NCBI RefSeq assembly: GCF_022712275.1
Contig: NZ_JALAGU010000051.1
Location: forward strand, 1-64,000
Reading direction: 5' to 3'
Length of the DNA stretch: 64,000 bases
DNA from: Corynebacterium sp.
GTDB taxonomy: Bacteria; Actinomycetota; Actinomycetes; Mycobacteriales; Mycobacteriaceae
The notes beneath the pieces are model-generated. The model was given only the letters and a program-made list of their open reading frames with translations. It did no database searches and had not been told where the DNA came from. This document shows positions 50,436 to 59,470 of the stretch, piece after piece. Position numbers and translations under genes: made by a program. Position 1 is the stretch's first letter. Each line of letters begins with the position of its first letter.

Positions 50436-51200
50436 CTACCGGGCGAGATTGGCCTTGACCATCGAGGCGTGCAGCGACACAAGCAGCGCACTGACCTCAC
50501 GGCCGACCTCCGAGGCCCGCTCCGCGGCATTCTCGTCACGGCGGTGCGCGACCGGCTCCGTGACCCGGTTGACCAGGTCAGACTGACGGCGGGCCATGGT
50601 GACCAGCGAGCGCAGGTGGCGGGAGTCGATACCGAACTCCCCCAGCTTCGCCGCGATCTGCACCACGTCGACGTCGTCGGTGGAGAAAAACCCGGCAGCG
50701 TCCGGGACCACCATCTCCATCCTGACGAGGACACCGAGGAAATCGTCGTCGGCACCGGAGCGCACACAGACATCGGCCCGGGTGAGCCGACGCACCCGCG
50801 GGGCACGGAACTGCTCGGCGGTCACCGCACCCGCGACGGAATCACTGTGCGGGTTGATGGTGGTGACGTTGCCCGCGTCCATCGCGTCGAGACGTTCCTT
50901 GATGACCTTCAGCGGCAGGAACTCGTCACGCTGCAGGCCGAGGATGTACCGGATCCGGGAGATGTCCTCCGGGGAGAAGCGCCGGTAACCCGACTTGCTG
51001 CGGCGGGGACTGATCAGCCCCTCAGCCTCGAAGAACCGGATCTTGGAGACCTTCACGTCCGGGAAATCGGCCTGCAGGTTCTTGATAACGTCACCGATCG
51101 ACGAGGTGGGGAGGATCCCCTGGCCACGGTCGAGCGTGGGAGCGTTCTCCTTCGCGGTGTTGTCGTCGGACTGGTGGGCTGCTCCGGACTGCGGACTCAC
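50436..51200 (-). CDS. ftsR: MerR-family cell division regulator FtsR
   Basis: The predicted protein has 254 residues starting at GTG 51200, where GAGGAGAATC gives a good Shine-Dalgarno; longer starts to 51251 lack one. The MerR-like HTH has SIGDVIKNLQADFPDVKVSK, IRFFEAEGLISPRRSKSGYR and RFSPEDISRIRYILGLQRDE. The remaining ~120 residues form a ligand or dimerisation domain. In C. glutamicum FtsR activates ftsZ. It lies downstream of odhI and ends at a strong terminator. Confidence 0.88.
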   Translation of the reverse strand: MSPQSGAAHQSDDNTAKENAPTLDRGQGILPTSSIGDVIKNLQADFPDVKVSKIRFFEAEGLISPRRSKSGYRRFSPEDISRIRYILGLQRDEFLPLKVIKERLDAMDAGNVTTINPHSDSVAGAVTAEQFRAPRVRRLTRADVCVRSGADDDFLGVLVRMEMVVPDAAGFFSTDDVDVVQIAAKLGEFGIDSRHLRSLVTMARRQSDLVNRVTEPVAHRRDENAAERASEVGREVSALLVSLHASMVKANLAR

Positions 51201-51320
51201 GATTCTCCTCGATACCGGCTGGAACTTCGGGTCATTCAGGTCTTGATACACGTCCGCCGACCCGGACGGGGTCCGGGCCGACGGTCACATCATGCGGACT
51301 CCACGGTCCGTACCAGCCGG

Positions 51321-51755
51321 TCAGGCCTCCTTGGCCCCGTTGAGGAAGACCAGGCGGAACTTACCGATCTGGATCTCGTCACCGTTGCTCAGCACGGCGG
51401 AGTTCTTCGGCTCGCGGTTGACATAGGTGCCGTTGAGCGATCCCACGTCGACCACCTCGTAGTCGTCGCCGCTGCGACGGAACTCCGCGTGACGACGGGA
51501 GACAGTGACGTCGTCGAGGAAGATGTCGCTGTCGGGGTGACGACCCGCAGTGGTGGTGTCCTGGTCGAGCAGGAAACGGGAGCCCGCATTCGGGCCACGC
51601 TTCACGACAAGAAGCGCGGAGCCGGAGGGCAGTCCTTCCACACCTGCGGGTGAGGACTCGGACTGCACACCGGTCTCCATCTCCTTGAGGAGGTCAGCGC
51701 GGAAGACCGAGGTGGTTTCGACCGAGGCCTCCGGGATACCGGTGTTGTCGCTCAT
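51321..51755 (-). CDS. odhI: FHA-domain regulator OdhI (GarA)
   Basis: The predicted protein has 144 residues. The N-terminal phosphorylation site is VETTSVFRADLLKEME, with Thr14 and Thr15 as known targets of PknG and other kinases. The FHA domain covers ~50-140, with AGRHPDSDIFLDDVTVSRRH, and GSLNGTYVN closes the phospho-binding surface. Unphosphorylated OdhI binds and blocks the E1o subunit of 2-oxoglutarate dehydrogenase and so redirects carbon toward glutamate. ATG 51755 has AGGAGG upstream and gives the length seen in C. glutamicum (143). Confidence 0.95.
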   Translation of the reverse strand: MSDNTGIPEASVETTSVFRADLLKEMETGVQSESSPAGVEGLPSGSALLVVKRGPNAGSRFLLDQDTTTAGRHPDSDIFLDDVTVSRRHAEFRRSGDDYEVVDVGSLNGTYVNREPKNSAVLSNGDEIQIGKFRLVFLNGAKEA

Positions 51756-51919
51756 GTTCAGTTCCTCCTGGAATCTGGTACTGGTGACCGTTGTCGCCCC
51801 ACCACGGTCGCGGAGAGGCGTTAAGCACATCAGGCGGTCTGCCTGTGAGTCGTTTTCATCATACTACCCGTCCCGAATCCGGGTGTCGCCACGTTACCGG
51901 ATTACACCCGTGAAGTTAC

Positions 51920-54235
51920 TCACCGGAACATCGAGGCGATGGAGCCCATCACAGAACCGCCCGTGGAGCTCAGCGGGTTGTCGTTGACCATGTAGGTCCA
52001 GGTCGCACTGGGCTTGTGCAGACCCAGATCGCCCAGCGACACGCCGTCGGCGGTGATCTCCGCCTCACTGAAGGTCTTCCGCGCCAGGGTGACCGCACGC
52101 TCGGCAAGTTCGCCGAACGCCGCAATGGACAGCCGGTGGAACTCGTCGATCGGGCTCTCCCTGGCGATGGCGCGCAGGTGAATCGACTCCCGCACGTCGT
52201 CGAGGTAGGCCAGGTGCTCACTCCATTCGTGGTCGAGGTGGTAGAGCATGATCTCCCGGGAGGCCTGGACCAGCACCTCATGGTCGATACCGGCGGCCTG
52301 CAGCGCACCCGCCTTCTCCACGTCGTGGTAGCTCAGGTCGTCCCAGGCGGCCTCGGTGTCCAGCACGCGGTCACGTCGTTCATTGACGATCGCGCGCTGG
52401 TCGGCGATGAGCTTGTTGTACTTCCATGTCGTGGCGTGGATGTCGAGCATCTGACCCTCGGTGACGCGCTGACAGTGGTCGACGAACTGGAGCACCTTCT
52501 TCTGCTCCATCCGACCGTCCTCGTCCGGCTGGGCGGTGAGTTCCTCACCGGCGCCACCGACTGAGACCATGTCGTCCTCCAGGGACACGAAGAAGACCGA
52601 GGAACCGGGGTCACCCTGGCGTCCGGCGCGTCCCCGCAGCTGGTTGTCGAGGCGCGCGGAGCGGAACCGCCCCACCCCCACAACGTGCAGACCACCGAGT
52701 TCGACGACCCGGTCATGCTCTTCGTGGCCCGGCTGTCCCTCGGTTCCGCCGAGGCGGATGTCCGTGCCCCGCCCTGCCATCTGGGTCGACACGGTGACCC
52801 GTCCGGGGCGTCCCGCTTCCGCGATGACCACGGCCTCGGCCTCGTGGTTCTTGGCGTTGAGCACATTGCACTCCACACCTCTCATCACCAGCGCATCGGC
52901 GATGGACTCCGACTGGGCGACGTCCTGGGTGCCGACCAGCACCGGCTGCCCGGTCTGCTGGATCTCCACGATGTGGTCGATGACCGCGGCGTCCCGTTCG
53001 CCGGCCTCGGCGTAGACGTGGTCGGCCTCGTCGAAACGCTGCGTCGGGACGTTCGGGTCGATGACACTCACCGAGAGTTCGTAGAACTGGCGCAGCTGGT
53101 CGCTCGCGGCGACCGCGGTACCCGTCATGCCGCACTTCTGGGGGTAGAGACCCAGTAGAGCCTGGATGGTCACCTGGTCGAGGATCCGGCCACCGTCGGT
53201 GACGGTCAGCCCCTCCTTCGCCTCCACCGCGGCCTGGAGGCCGTCCGGCCACCGCTGGAGTTCGGCGACACGGCCACGGGAGTTGTCGATCAGCGCGACC
53301 GCACCGTCACGCACCAGGTAGTGCACGTCGCGGACCAGCAGATGCTGGGCATGCAGGGCGACATTGACCTGGGACAGCAGGTCCCCGGCGTCGTCGCCGT
53401 AGAGGGAGTCGACACCCAGCCGCCTCTCGACGAAGGCCGAGCCGACGTCGGTGAGGAAGACATTGCGGCGGTCACCGGAGACGGTGAAGTGGCGGTCCTC
53501 GTCCATCCGACGGACCAGATCGGTGATCGCCGCCGCCGGGCCTGCACCCGGCTCGGAGCCGGCGAGCACCAGCGGTACCAGGGCCTCGTCGACCATCACC
53601 GAGTCCGCCTCGTCGACCACGGCGACGTCGGCCGGGGTACGCACGGCGTCCTCACGACGGGTGATGAGCTGGTCGCGCAGCACATCGAAACCGATCTCGT
53701 TGATTGCGCCGAAGACCACGTCGCAGGAGTAGACCTCACGACGGACGTCGGGGCCGGCCTCCTCGGCGATCGCACCGTGGGTCAGGCCGAAGAAGTCGAG
53801 CAGCGGACCCATCCACTGCTCGTCACGCCCCGCCAGGAAGGAGTTCACCGTGATGACGTGGATCTTCTTACCCTGCAGGCCGTAGCCGACCGCCGTCATC
53901 GCACCGACGAGAGTCTTGCCTTCACCGGTGGCCATCTCCACGACATCGCCGACGAGCATGCGCAGCGCACCCTGGAGCTGAACATCGAAGGGACGCATGC
54001 CCAGCGTGCGGGACGCCGCCTCGCGGACCGCGGCGAGCAGCAATGGGGCGTCCACGATGGTGCGTGCCTCGTCAGAGCCGATACACGAGCGGGCGATCTC
54101 CACGACCTCCGCGTCAGAGGCGTCGGAGAGTCGGTCGGAGGCCTTCTGAGCCTCCCCCACGATCGTCTTCGACTTCTTCTGGTTCGCCGTCGCCGACGAT
54201 CCCATGGCCTTCCAGAACCAGCCGAATCCGGCCAT
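51920..54235 (-). CDS. secA2: accessory secretion ATPase SecA2
   Basis: The predicted protein has 771 residues, shorter than SecA1 (about 850-950). Walker A is EMATGEGKTLVGAMT, Walker B is VAVVDEADSVMVDEA, and the C-terminal ATPase half has STQMAGRGTDIRLGG and DNQLRGRAGRQGDPGSSVFF. It lacks the C-terminal zinc-binding tail of SecA1. SecA2 exports a subset of proteins in actinobacteria. ATG 54235 has AAAGG six nucleotides upstream. It lies upstream of odhI on the same strand but separated by about 165 bp. Confidence 0.92.
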   Translation of the reverse strand: MAGFGWFWKAMGSSATANQKKSKTIVGEAQKASDRLSDASDAEVVEIARSCIGSDEARTIVDAPLLLAAVREAASRTLGMRPFDVQLQGALRMLVGDVVEMATGEGKTLVGAMTAVGYGLQGKKIHVITVNSFLAGRDEQWMGPLLDFFGLTHGAIAEEAGPDVRREVYSCDVVFGAINEIGFDVLRDQLITRREDAVRTPADVAVVDEADSVMVDEALVPLVLAGSEPGAGPAAAITDLVRRMDEDRHFTVSGDRRNVFLTDVGSAFVERRLGVDSLYGDDAGDLLSQVNVALHAQHLLVRDVHYLVRDGAVALIDNSRGRVAELQRWPDGLQAAVEAKEGLTVTDGGRILDQVTIQALLGLYPQKCGMTGTAVAASDQLRQFYELSVSVIDPNVPTQRFDEADHVYAEAGERDAAVIDHIVEIQQTGQPVLVGTQDVAQSESIADALVMRGVECNVLNAKNHEAEAVVIAEAGRPGRVTVSTQMAGRGTDIRLGGTEGQPGHEEHDRVVELGGLHVVGVGRFRSARLDNQLRGRAGRQGDPGSSVFFVSLEDDMVSVGGAGEELTAQPDEDGRMEQKKVLQFVDHCQRVTEGQMLDIHATTWKYNKLIADQRAIVNERRDRVLDTEAAWDDLSYHDVEKAGALQAAGIDHEVLVQASREIMLYHLDHEWSEHLAYLDDVRESIHLRAIARESPIDEFHRLSIAAFGELAERAVTLARKTFSEAEITADGVSLGDLGLHKPSATWTYMVNDNPLSSTGGSVMGSIASMFR

Positions 54236-54301
54236 CACACGCCTTTCGAAGAAGATACAGTCCGCTCCAGACTATCCGATCACCCTCACCACGTAGCCCG
54301 G

Positions 54302-54307
54302 TAGTCT
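54302..54307 (+). promoter_or_regulatory. -10 hexamer TAGTCT for a leaderless hydrolase transcript
   Basis: TAGTCT is followed by six nucleotides and ATG 54314; no Shine-Dalgarno lies between. Confidence 0.45.
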
Positions 54308-54313
54308 GCGGTC

Positions 54314-55177
54314 ATGGCTTCCCCGTCCGTCACTTCGGTCAATCTCACCCTGCCCGGATCCCTGCCGCGGGCCGACGGCTCCCTGTCGACGATCGCCGGC
54401 ACACTCGACGTACCTGCCGCCGCCCGGTCCATGTCTCCGGAGGAGTTCCGCGAGGCAGGGTTCCGGGTAGCACTGCTCGCCCACTGTTTCACCTGTACCC
54501 GGGCAGCGCCGGGCGTGTTCCGGATCTCCCGGGCCCTGGCCCGTGCCGGGATCGCCTCGCTGCGCATCGACTTCCCCGGTCTCGGCGACTCCGGACCCGA
54601 GAACGGTGGCGTGGCCTTCGAGGACACGACCTTCAGCTCGAATGTCGATGACCTGGTTTCCGTCGCCGGGTGGCTGGAGCAGCGACTCACTGCACCGTCC
54701 CTGCTCGTCGGCCACTCCCTCGGCGGAGCGGCGGTCCTGCGGGCTGCCCCGAAGATCCCGTCGGTGACGGCGGTGTGCACCGTAGGCGCGCCGTACCTGC
54801 CCGGCCGGGCGGCGGCCTCCCTCCTCGACGCCTTCGAGGACGCCACCGATGACGACGATTCGCGGACCGTCCACCTCGCGGGACGCGACATGACCTTCCG
54901 TCGACGCTTCCTCACCGACCTCGCCGGGCGTTCTGACGAGGACGCGGTGCGCGCCGACATCGCCGAGCCGGGCCTGCGCGGCGTCCCGCTGCTGGTACTG
55001 CACTCCCCGGAGGACCGGACGGTGCCGGTCGGGGACGCCGAGCGGATCTTCGCCGCGGCGTCCTGGCCGAAGTCGCTGGTGAGTATCCGGGACGCCGACC
55101 ACCTGCTCACCCGACGTGGCGCAGCACAGCGGGTCGGCGAGACGGTGGCGACCTGGGCGACCGGCATCGACGGTTGA
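54314..55177 (+). CDS. alpha/beta hydrolase of the OsmC-associated type
   Basis: The predicted protein has 287 residues. FRVALLAHCFTCTRAAPGVF, LRIDFPGLGDSGPE, LLVGHSLGGAAVLRAAPKIP with the nucleophile serine, LVLHSPEDRTVPVGDAERIF with Asp, and IRDADHLL with His give a full triad. HCFTC and the surrounding pattern are typical of hydrolases fused or adjacent to OsmC; no OsmC domain is present here. The substrate is unknown. It is cytoplasmic. The rraA-like gene follows 23 bp later. Confidence 0.82.
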   Translation: MASPSVTSVNLTLPGSLPRADGSLSTIAGTLDVPAAARSMSPEEFREAGFRVALLAHCFTCTRAAPGVFRISRALARAGIASLRIDFPGLGDSGPENGGVAFEDTTFSSNVDDLVSVAGWLEQRLTAPSLLVGHSLGGAAVLRAAPKIPSVTAVCTVGAPYLPGRAAASLLDAFEDATDDDDSRTVHLAGRDMTFRRRFLTDLAGRSDEDAVRADIAEPGLRGVPLLVLHSPEDRTVPVGDAERIFAAASWPKSLVSIRDADHLLTRRGAAQRVGETVATWATGIDG

Positions 55178-55200
55178 ATCGACCGCTAAGGTGGTGTGAC

Positions 55201-55701
55201 ATGACTGACATCACTTTCATCCCCACCGCCGACCTCGTCGACATCATCGGACCGGACGCCCGCAGCTGCGACACCCAGTTCCGCAACCTCGGTGCACACA
55301 CCGACTTCTGTGGCCCGATCACCACCATCCGTTGCTTCCAGGACAATGGTCTGGTGAAGAAGACCCTGCAGGAGGACAACCCCGGCGGCGTGCTGGTCGT
55401 CGACGGCGACGCCTCGGTCCACACCGCGCTGATGGGCGACATGATCGCCGAGTTCGGTGTCGAACACGGCTGGGCCGGGGTGATCATCAACGGCGCGATC
55501 CGCGACTCCGCCGCCGTCGGCGGCATGGAGTTCGGCTGCAAGGCACTGGGCACCAACCCCCGCAAGTCCGCCAAGGACGGCGCCGGTGAGCGGGACGTCG
55601 TCGTCCACTTCGGTGGCGTGGACTTCGTGCCCGGCCACATCGCCTACGCGGACGCTGACGGTGTGATCGTCACCGAAACTCCGGTGTCACCTGCCGATTA
55701 G
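55201..55701 (+). CDS. rraA: RraA-like protein (4-hydroxy-4-methyl-2-oxoglutarate aldolase/RNase E regulator family)
   Basis: The predicted protein has 166 residues. Family segments are FGPITTI-like FCGPITTIRCFQDNGLVKKT, GGVLVVDGDASVHTALMGDM, GWAGVIINGAIRDSAAVGGM and HIAYADADGVIVTE. RraA proteins are trimers. Bacterial members either bind RNase E or act as aldolases on 4-hydroxy-4-methyl-2-oxoglutarate; the sequence alone cannot separate these. ATG 55201 has GGTGG upstream; a longer in-frame start at 55174 is less likely. Confidence 0.85.
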   Translation: MTDITFIPTADLVDIIGPDARSCDTQFRNLGAHTDFCGPITTIRCFQDNGLVKKTLQEDNPGGVLVVDGDASVHTALMGDMIAEFGVEHGWAGVIINGAIRDSAAVGGMEFGCKALGTNPRKSAKDGAGERDVVVHFGGVDFVPGHIAYADADGVIVTETPVSPAD

Positions 55702-55765
55702 CGCAACCGAATCCGGGTGATGTAAGCTTTGCCCCGTTCGCGAGTGAGTAATCACCGCGGAAGGA

Positions 55766-55839
55766 CGGACTGTGGCGCAGTTTGGCAGCGCACCACACTG
55801 GGGGTGTGGGGGTCGCAGGTTCAAATCCTGTCAGTCCGA
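55766..55839 (+). tRNA. tRNA-Pro (anticodon GGG)
   Basis: The acceptor stem CGGACTG (55766-55772) pairs with CAGTCCG (55832-55838). The anticodon stem CCACA/TGTGG closes the loop CTGGGGG with anticodon GGG. The T arm GCAGG-TTCAAAT-CCTGT is standard. Discriminator A (55839); CCA is not encoded. Confidence 0.95.
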
Positions 55840-55895
55840 CAACCATCCTGCTCCGGGAGCCCGACAGGGCCACCGGAGCGGGATTCTTGTGCGTC

Positions 55896-56747
55896 CTACC
55901 CCAGGCGCGTCATCCGCACCGTGACGAACAGTTCAGAGGACGCCTGCCCGGAGAACATCCCCTTCAGCGGGGGCACATCGCCGTACTCGCGGGCCGTGCC
56001 GACGACGACATGGAGCTCACCGGGGACGACGTTGTTGGTCGGGTCATAGCTGAACCAGCCGTTGTTCTCGCCGTCGTTGAACCACTGGACCCAGGCGTGG
56101 GACTCGGCGTCCACCGTCTCGCCGATCTCGGCGTCCTTCTTCGGCAGGACGTACCCGGAGACATAGCGTGCGGCGATCCCCACCGAACGCAGTGCCCCGA
56201 CCATGATGTGGGAGAAGTCCTGGCACACGCCCTTGCGAGCCTCCCAGGCCTGTGCGGCGGTTCCGGTGACGTCGCTGGAGCCGGACTCGTAGGTCATCTC
56301 CTCGTAGATGAGCGTGCCGACGGCCAGTGCGATCTCGTCGACGGACTCCCTGCTCTCGGCGATCTCCCGGGTGCGGGCCAGCAGGTCCTCGGACGGCTCC
56401 ACCATCGGCGAGAATCCGAGGAACTCGTTGAGCGCGTCCGCGTGCTCCGCCATGTCGTCCACGGTGAGTCCGGTGCGGGTGGAGGGGGCGGCGTCCACGT
56501 CGAGGGTCGTCGTCACACCGACGATCATCTGGTCGTGGGGTTCGTGAAGCTCGAAGGAGGTCACGTGGGTGCCCCAGTAGTCGATGAAGGAGTACGACCA
56601 GGGCTTCGGGGTGATGGTCACCGACTGCTCACGGATGAGCTGCTGGGACGTGTAGAGCGGTGTCATGCGGATCTCGTTGAAGGAGTCCGAGACATGGTCG
56701 GAGTAGTTGTAACCGGTGGTGTGCACGATGCGCAGTGTGGTTGTCAT
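55896..56747 (-). CDS. transglutaminase-like cysteine protease family protein
   Basis: The predicted protein has 283 residues. The N-terminal beta domain (RIVHTTGYNYSDHVSDSFNE, IRMTPLYTSQQ) is followed by the transglutaminase fold with Cys in RKGVCQDFSHIMVGALRSVG, His in AESHAWVQWF and Asp in FSYDPTNNVV. There is no signal peptide. It is the last gene of the ATP-grasp/alpha-E operon, 15 bp after the alpha-E gene, and this trio recurs in many bacteria. It may process or link peptides made by the ATP-grasp protein. Confidence 0.88.
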   Translation of the reverse strand: MTTTLRIVHTTGYNYSDHVSDSFNEIRMTPLYTSQQLIREQSVTITPKPWSYSFIDYWGTHVTSFELHEPHDQMIVGVTTTLDVDAAPSTRTGLTVDDMAEHADALNEFLGFSPMVEPSEDLLARTREIAESRESVDEIALAVGTLIYEEMTYESGSSDVTGTAAQAWEARKGVCQDFSHIMVGALRSVGIAARYVSGYVLPKKDAEIGETVDAESHAWVQWFNDGENNGWFSYDPTNNVVPGELHVVVGTAREYGDVPPLKGMFSGQASSELFVTVRMTRLG

Positions 56748-56762
56748 TGATCTTCTTCTCCC

Positions 56763-57674
56763 CTACTTCGCGTGCCACGTGGACGACAGGGCGCCCTCGA
56801 AATAGCGCTGGCTGAGCGCCTGGGTGGCCACGGCGCTGGTCTCCTGGATCAGCTGGGTCAGTTCACCGAGCTGCTCGAGCGCCTCATTGGGCTGCATGAA
56901 CTCGATCCGTGCGCTCATCTGGCCGAGCAGACGCTGGGCGTCGTCCTCGAAACCGGAGCGCAGGGTCGTCGGGTCCAGAGCCGAGAGGCTCTCGCGGGCC
57001 TCATCGAGGCAGAAGACGATCGAGCGCGGGCACAACCGGTCGCGCAGCAGGAAGTCCACCGAGGCGGTGAGCGTGTCCTCCTGGCCCCGGGACATGACGA
57101 AGGACTGCTGGGCGCCACAGGACTGCAGCAGCAGGTGGCGGTGCGCCGGTAGTGTCGGAGCGACGATGGTGGCGTAGATGATCCGGGCGGTCATGTCGAG
57201 TCGCTCGATGTACCGGCCCGCCATGAGGAAGTGCCAGGCCTCGTCACGGGGCATGGTGCCGACCAGGGCGCCGATGATCATCGCGCAGTGGTCGTGGACA
57301 TCGCGGCAGGCCAGCGGCGGGCGCATCAGGTCCAGACGGCCGGACCCGACTTTGCGCCACGCACGGTTGATCGCCTCCCAGGAAGAGGTGGTGAGAATCT
57401 CACGGGCGCGGCGGGCACTGTCACGGCAGTTGTTCAGCGCGGTGACCATGGACTGCGGGGAGTCCGGGTCGGTGCCGAGCTGGGACCACACTTCGCGGGA
57501 CCCCGCGCCGGGTTCCAGCGGGGCACCCATCGCCCGGCAGAGTTCGACACCGAGCGAGGAGGTGTCGGCCTCGGTGGACTGCTCCAGGTTGACGGTGAGG
57601 ACGCGGGCCTGGTCGTCGGCGCGCTCGATGTAGCGGCCGATCCAGAACAGGGATTCGGCGATGCGGCTCAGCAC
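56763..57674 (-). CDS. alpha-E domain protein (DUF403)
   Basis: The predicted protein has 303 residues from GTG 57674. It starts LSRIAESLFWIGRYIERADD, with AREILTTSSWEAINRAW and WHFLMAGRYIERLDMTARI. The protein is all-helical and has no known catalytic motif. The GTG overlaps the stop of the ATP-grasp gene upstream by seven bases, so translation is coupled. Alpha-E proteins always occur with circularly permuted ATP-grasp and transglutaminase genes. Confidence 0.88.
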   Translation of the reverse strand: MLSRIAESLFWIGRYIERADDQARVLTVNLEQSTEADTSSLGVELCRAMGAPLEPGAGSREVWSQLGTDPDSPQSMVTALNNCRDSARRAREILTTSSWEAINRAWRKVGSGRLDLMRPPLACRDVHDHCAMIIGALVGTMPRDEAWHFLMAGRYIERLDMTARIIYATIVAPTLPAHRHLLLQSCGAQQSFVMSRGQEDTLTASVDFLLRDRLCPRSIVFCLDEARESLSALDPTTLRSGFEDDAQRLLGQMSARIEFMQPNEALEQLGELTQLIQETSAVATQALSQRYFEGALSSTWHAK

Positions 57675-59287
57675 TGTCCTGTTCCCTTCTCGGTGTCCCC
57701 GGTGGTGGTCTGTTGCTGCTGTTGCTGTTGCTGGTGGACCTCGTCCTCGTCGTCGCGGGCGTCGAGCACGGAGGTCTCCAACCGGTCGAGGGACTGGGCG
57801 TCCGGGTCGGGGGCCGAGATCACGCGACCGTGCTCGGACTCCGGTCCGGTGGTGCCCGAGGAGATGACCCAGGTGTCCTTGGATCCGCCGCCCTGGGATG
57901 AGTTCACGATCATCTGCCCCTCCTGCAGCGCGACACGGGTCAGGCCGCCGGGCACGACCCACATCTCCTCCCCGTCGTTGACGACGAAGGGCCGCAGGTC
58001 GACGTGACGGGGCTGCATGCCCCTGTCCGGTGTCATCGTCGGTACGGTGGACAGCTGCACCAGCGGCTGGGCGATCCAGCCACGCGGATCGGCCAGCAGC
58101 TTCGTCTTCGCCTCGGCCAGTTCCTCCTTCGAGCACATCGGCCCCATGACGATGCCCTTACCGCCGGAGCCGTCGACCGGCTTGATGACCAGCTCGTCCA
58201 TCCGGTCGAGGACCTCCTCACGGGCCTCGGGCTCCTCGAGGCGCCAGGTGTCCACGTTGGGGATCAGCGGCTCCTCGTCGAGGTAGTAGCGGATGAGGTC
58301 GGGCACGTAGGTGTAGACGAGCTTGTCGTCGGCGACACCGTTGCCGACGGCGTTGGCGATGGTGACGGTGCCGTTGGCCTGGGCGGAGAGCAGACCGGCG
58401 ACCCCGAGCAGGGAGTCCGGACGGAACTTCACCGGGTCGATGAATTCGTCATCGACGCGACGGTAGATGACGTGGACCTGTTCCAGGCCACGGGTGGTGC
58501 GCAGGAAGACCACACCGTGGCGGACCACGAGGTCGCGCCCTTCCACCAGGGGCACTCCCATGGTCTGGGCGAGCATGGAGTGTTCGAAGTAGGCGGAGTT
58601 GTAGACGCCCGGGGTCAGCACGACGATCATCGGGTCCGGAACACCGGGTGGGGCTGCCTTGGCCAGGGCCGCGCGCAGCCTGGCGGGATAGTCGTCGACG
58701 CGGGCGATGTTGTACTGGCCCACCGCCTCCGGCAGGGCGGAGACGGTGGCCTGACGGTTGGTGAGGACGTAGGAGACGCCCGAGGGGATACGCGCATTGT
58801 CCTCGAGGACGCGGAGGTCGCCCTCCCCGTCACGGATGAGGTCGATGCCGGCGACGTGGATACGCACACCGTTGGGTGGCTGGTATCCGGCGACGGCTCG
58901 GCAGAAGTTCTCCGAGGTGGTGATCACCGACCGCGGGATGACGCCGTCGCTGAAGACGCGACCGGGACCGTAGACGTCGGCGAGGAAGGCTTCCAGGGCA
59001 CGGACGCGCTGTTTGAGGCCGCGCTCGGTGCGCTCGAACTCGGCGCGCTGGATCAGCCGCGGCACGATGTCCAGTGGGAACGGCTCCTCCTGTCCCGCGA
59101 AGTCGAAGGTGACGCCGGTGTCGAGGTACCGGGAGCTCAGGTACGAGACCCGTGAGCCCAGGTCTTCGGGGCGGATGTCCTCGAAAACCTGGTGGAGCTT
59201 CCGGTAGACCGACCGCACACCGTCGGAGGACATGAGTTCGTCGAAGGTACCCTCACGGACCGGGTACGGGGCAGGAGAATCCGTCAT
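57668..59287 (-). CDS. circularly permuted ATP-grasp protein (DUF404/DUF407)
   Basis: The predicted protein has 539 residues. IRPEDLGSRVSYLSSRYLDT and the DUF407 core RIHVAGIDLIRDGEGDLRVL with EDNARIPSGVSYVLTNR are followed by VIYRRVDDEFIDPVKFRPDS, GNGVADDKLVYTYVPDLIRY and the nucleotide loop VIKPVDGSGGKGIVMGP. It should form a peptide or amide bond with ATP, substrate unknown. The C-terminus has a poly-Gln run (VHQQQQQQQQTTT) encoded by CAG/CAA repeats near 57712-57735. It is the first gene of the operon with alpha-E and transglutaminase. Confidence 0.88.
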   Translation of the reverse strand: MTDSPAPYPVREGTFDELMSSDGVRSVYRKLHQVFEDIRPEDLGSRVSYLSSRYLDTGVTFDFAGQEEPFPLDIVPRLIQRAEFERTERGLKQRVRALEAFLADVYGPGRVFSDGVIPRSVITTSENFCRAVAGYQPPNGVRIHVAGIDLIRDGEGDLRVLEDNARIPSGVSYVLTNRQATVSALPEAVGQYNIARVDDYPARLRAALAKAAPPGVPDPMIVVLTPGVYNSAYFEHSMLAQTMGVPLVEGRDLVVRHGVVFLRTTRGLEQVHVIYRRVDDEFIDPVKFRPDSLLGVAGLLSAQANGTVTIANAVGNGVADDKLVYTYVPDLIRYYLDEEPLIPNVDTWRLEEPEAREEVLDRMDELVIKPVDGSGGKGIVMGPMCSKEELAEAKTKLLADPRGWIAQPLVQLSTVPTMTPDRGMQPRHVDLRPFVVNDGEEMWVVPGGLTRVALQEGQMIVNSSQGGGSKDTWVISSGTTGPESEHGRVISAPDPDAQSLDRLETSVLDARDDEDEVHQQQQQQQQTTTGDTEKGTGQC

Positions 59288-59440
59288 GACCCGACGATAA
59301 CCCCGATGAGCCGGAAGTTCACCCAGAGAAATTAACGCGCCGGAAACATCCGCCCCCGTCGAACGACACTGACCAGGCCCGGCGCCCGGCTCCTCATGTC
59401 ACTCCAGTGCACTGAGATGACACCTCAGCGCGATGACTGT

Positions 59441-59459
59441 ATAGGTGAGGCATTGCTAA
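59441..59459 (+). promoter_or_regulatory. DtxR-like iron box upstream of the siderophore-binding lipoprotein
   Basis: The 19-mer ATAGGTGAGGCATTGCTAA matches the DtxR consensus (TTAGGTTAGCCTAACCTAA) at 12 of 19 positions, including TAGGT and CTAA at the ends. A -10-like TATAGG lies at its left edge, so DtxR with iron would block transcription. Confidence 0.5.
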
Positions 59460-59470
59460 CGTCAGTCGTC

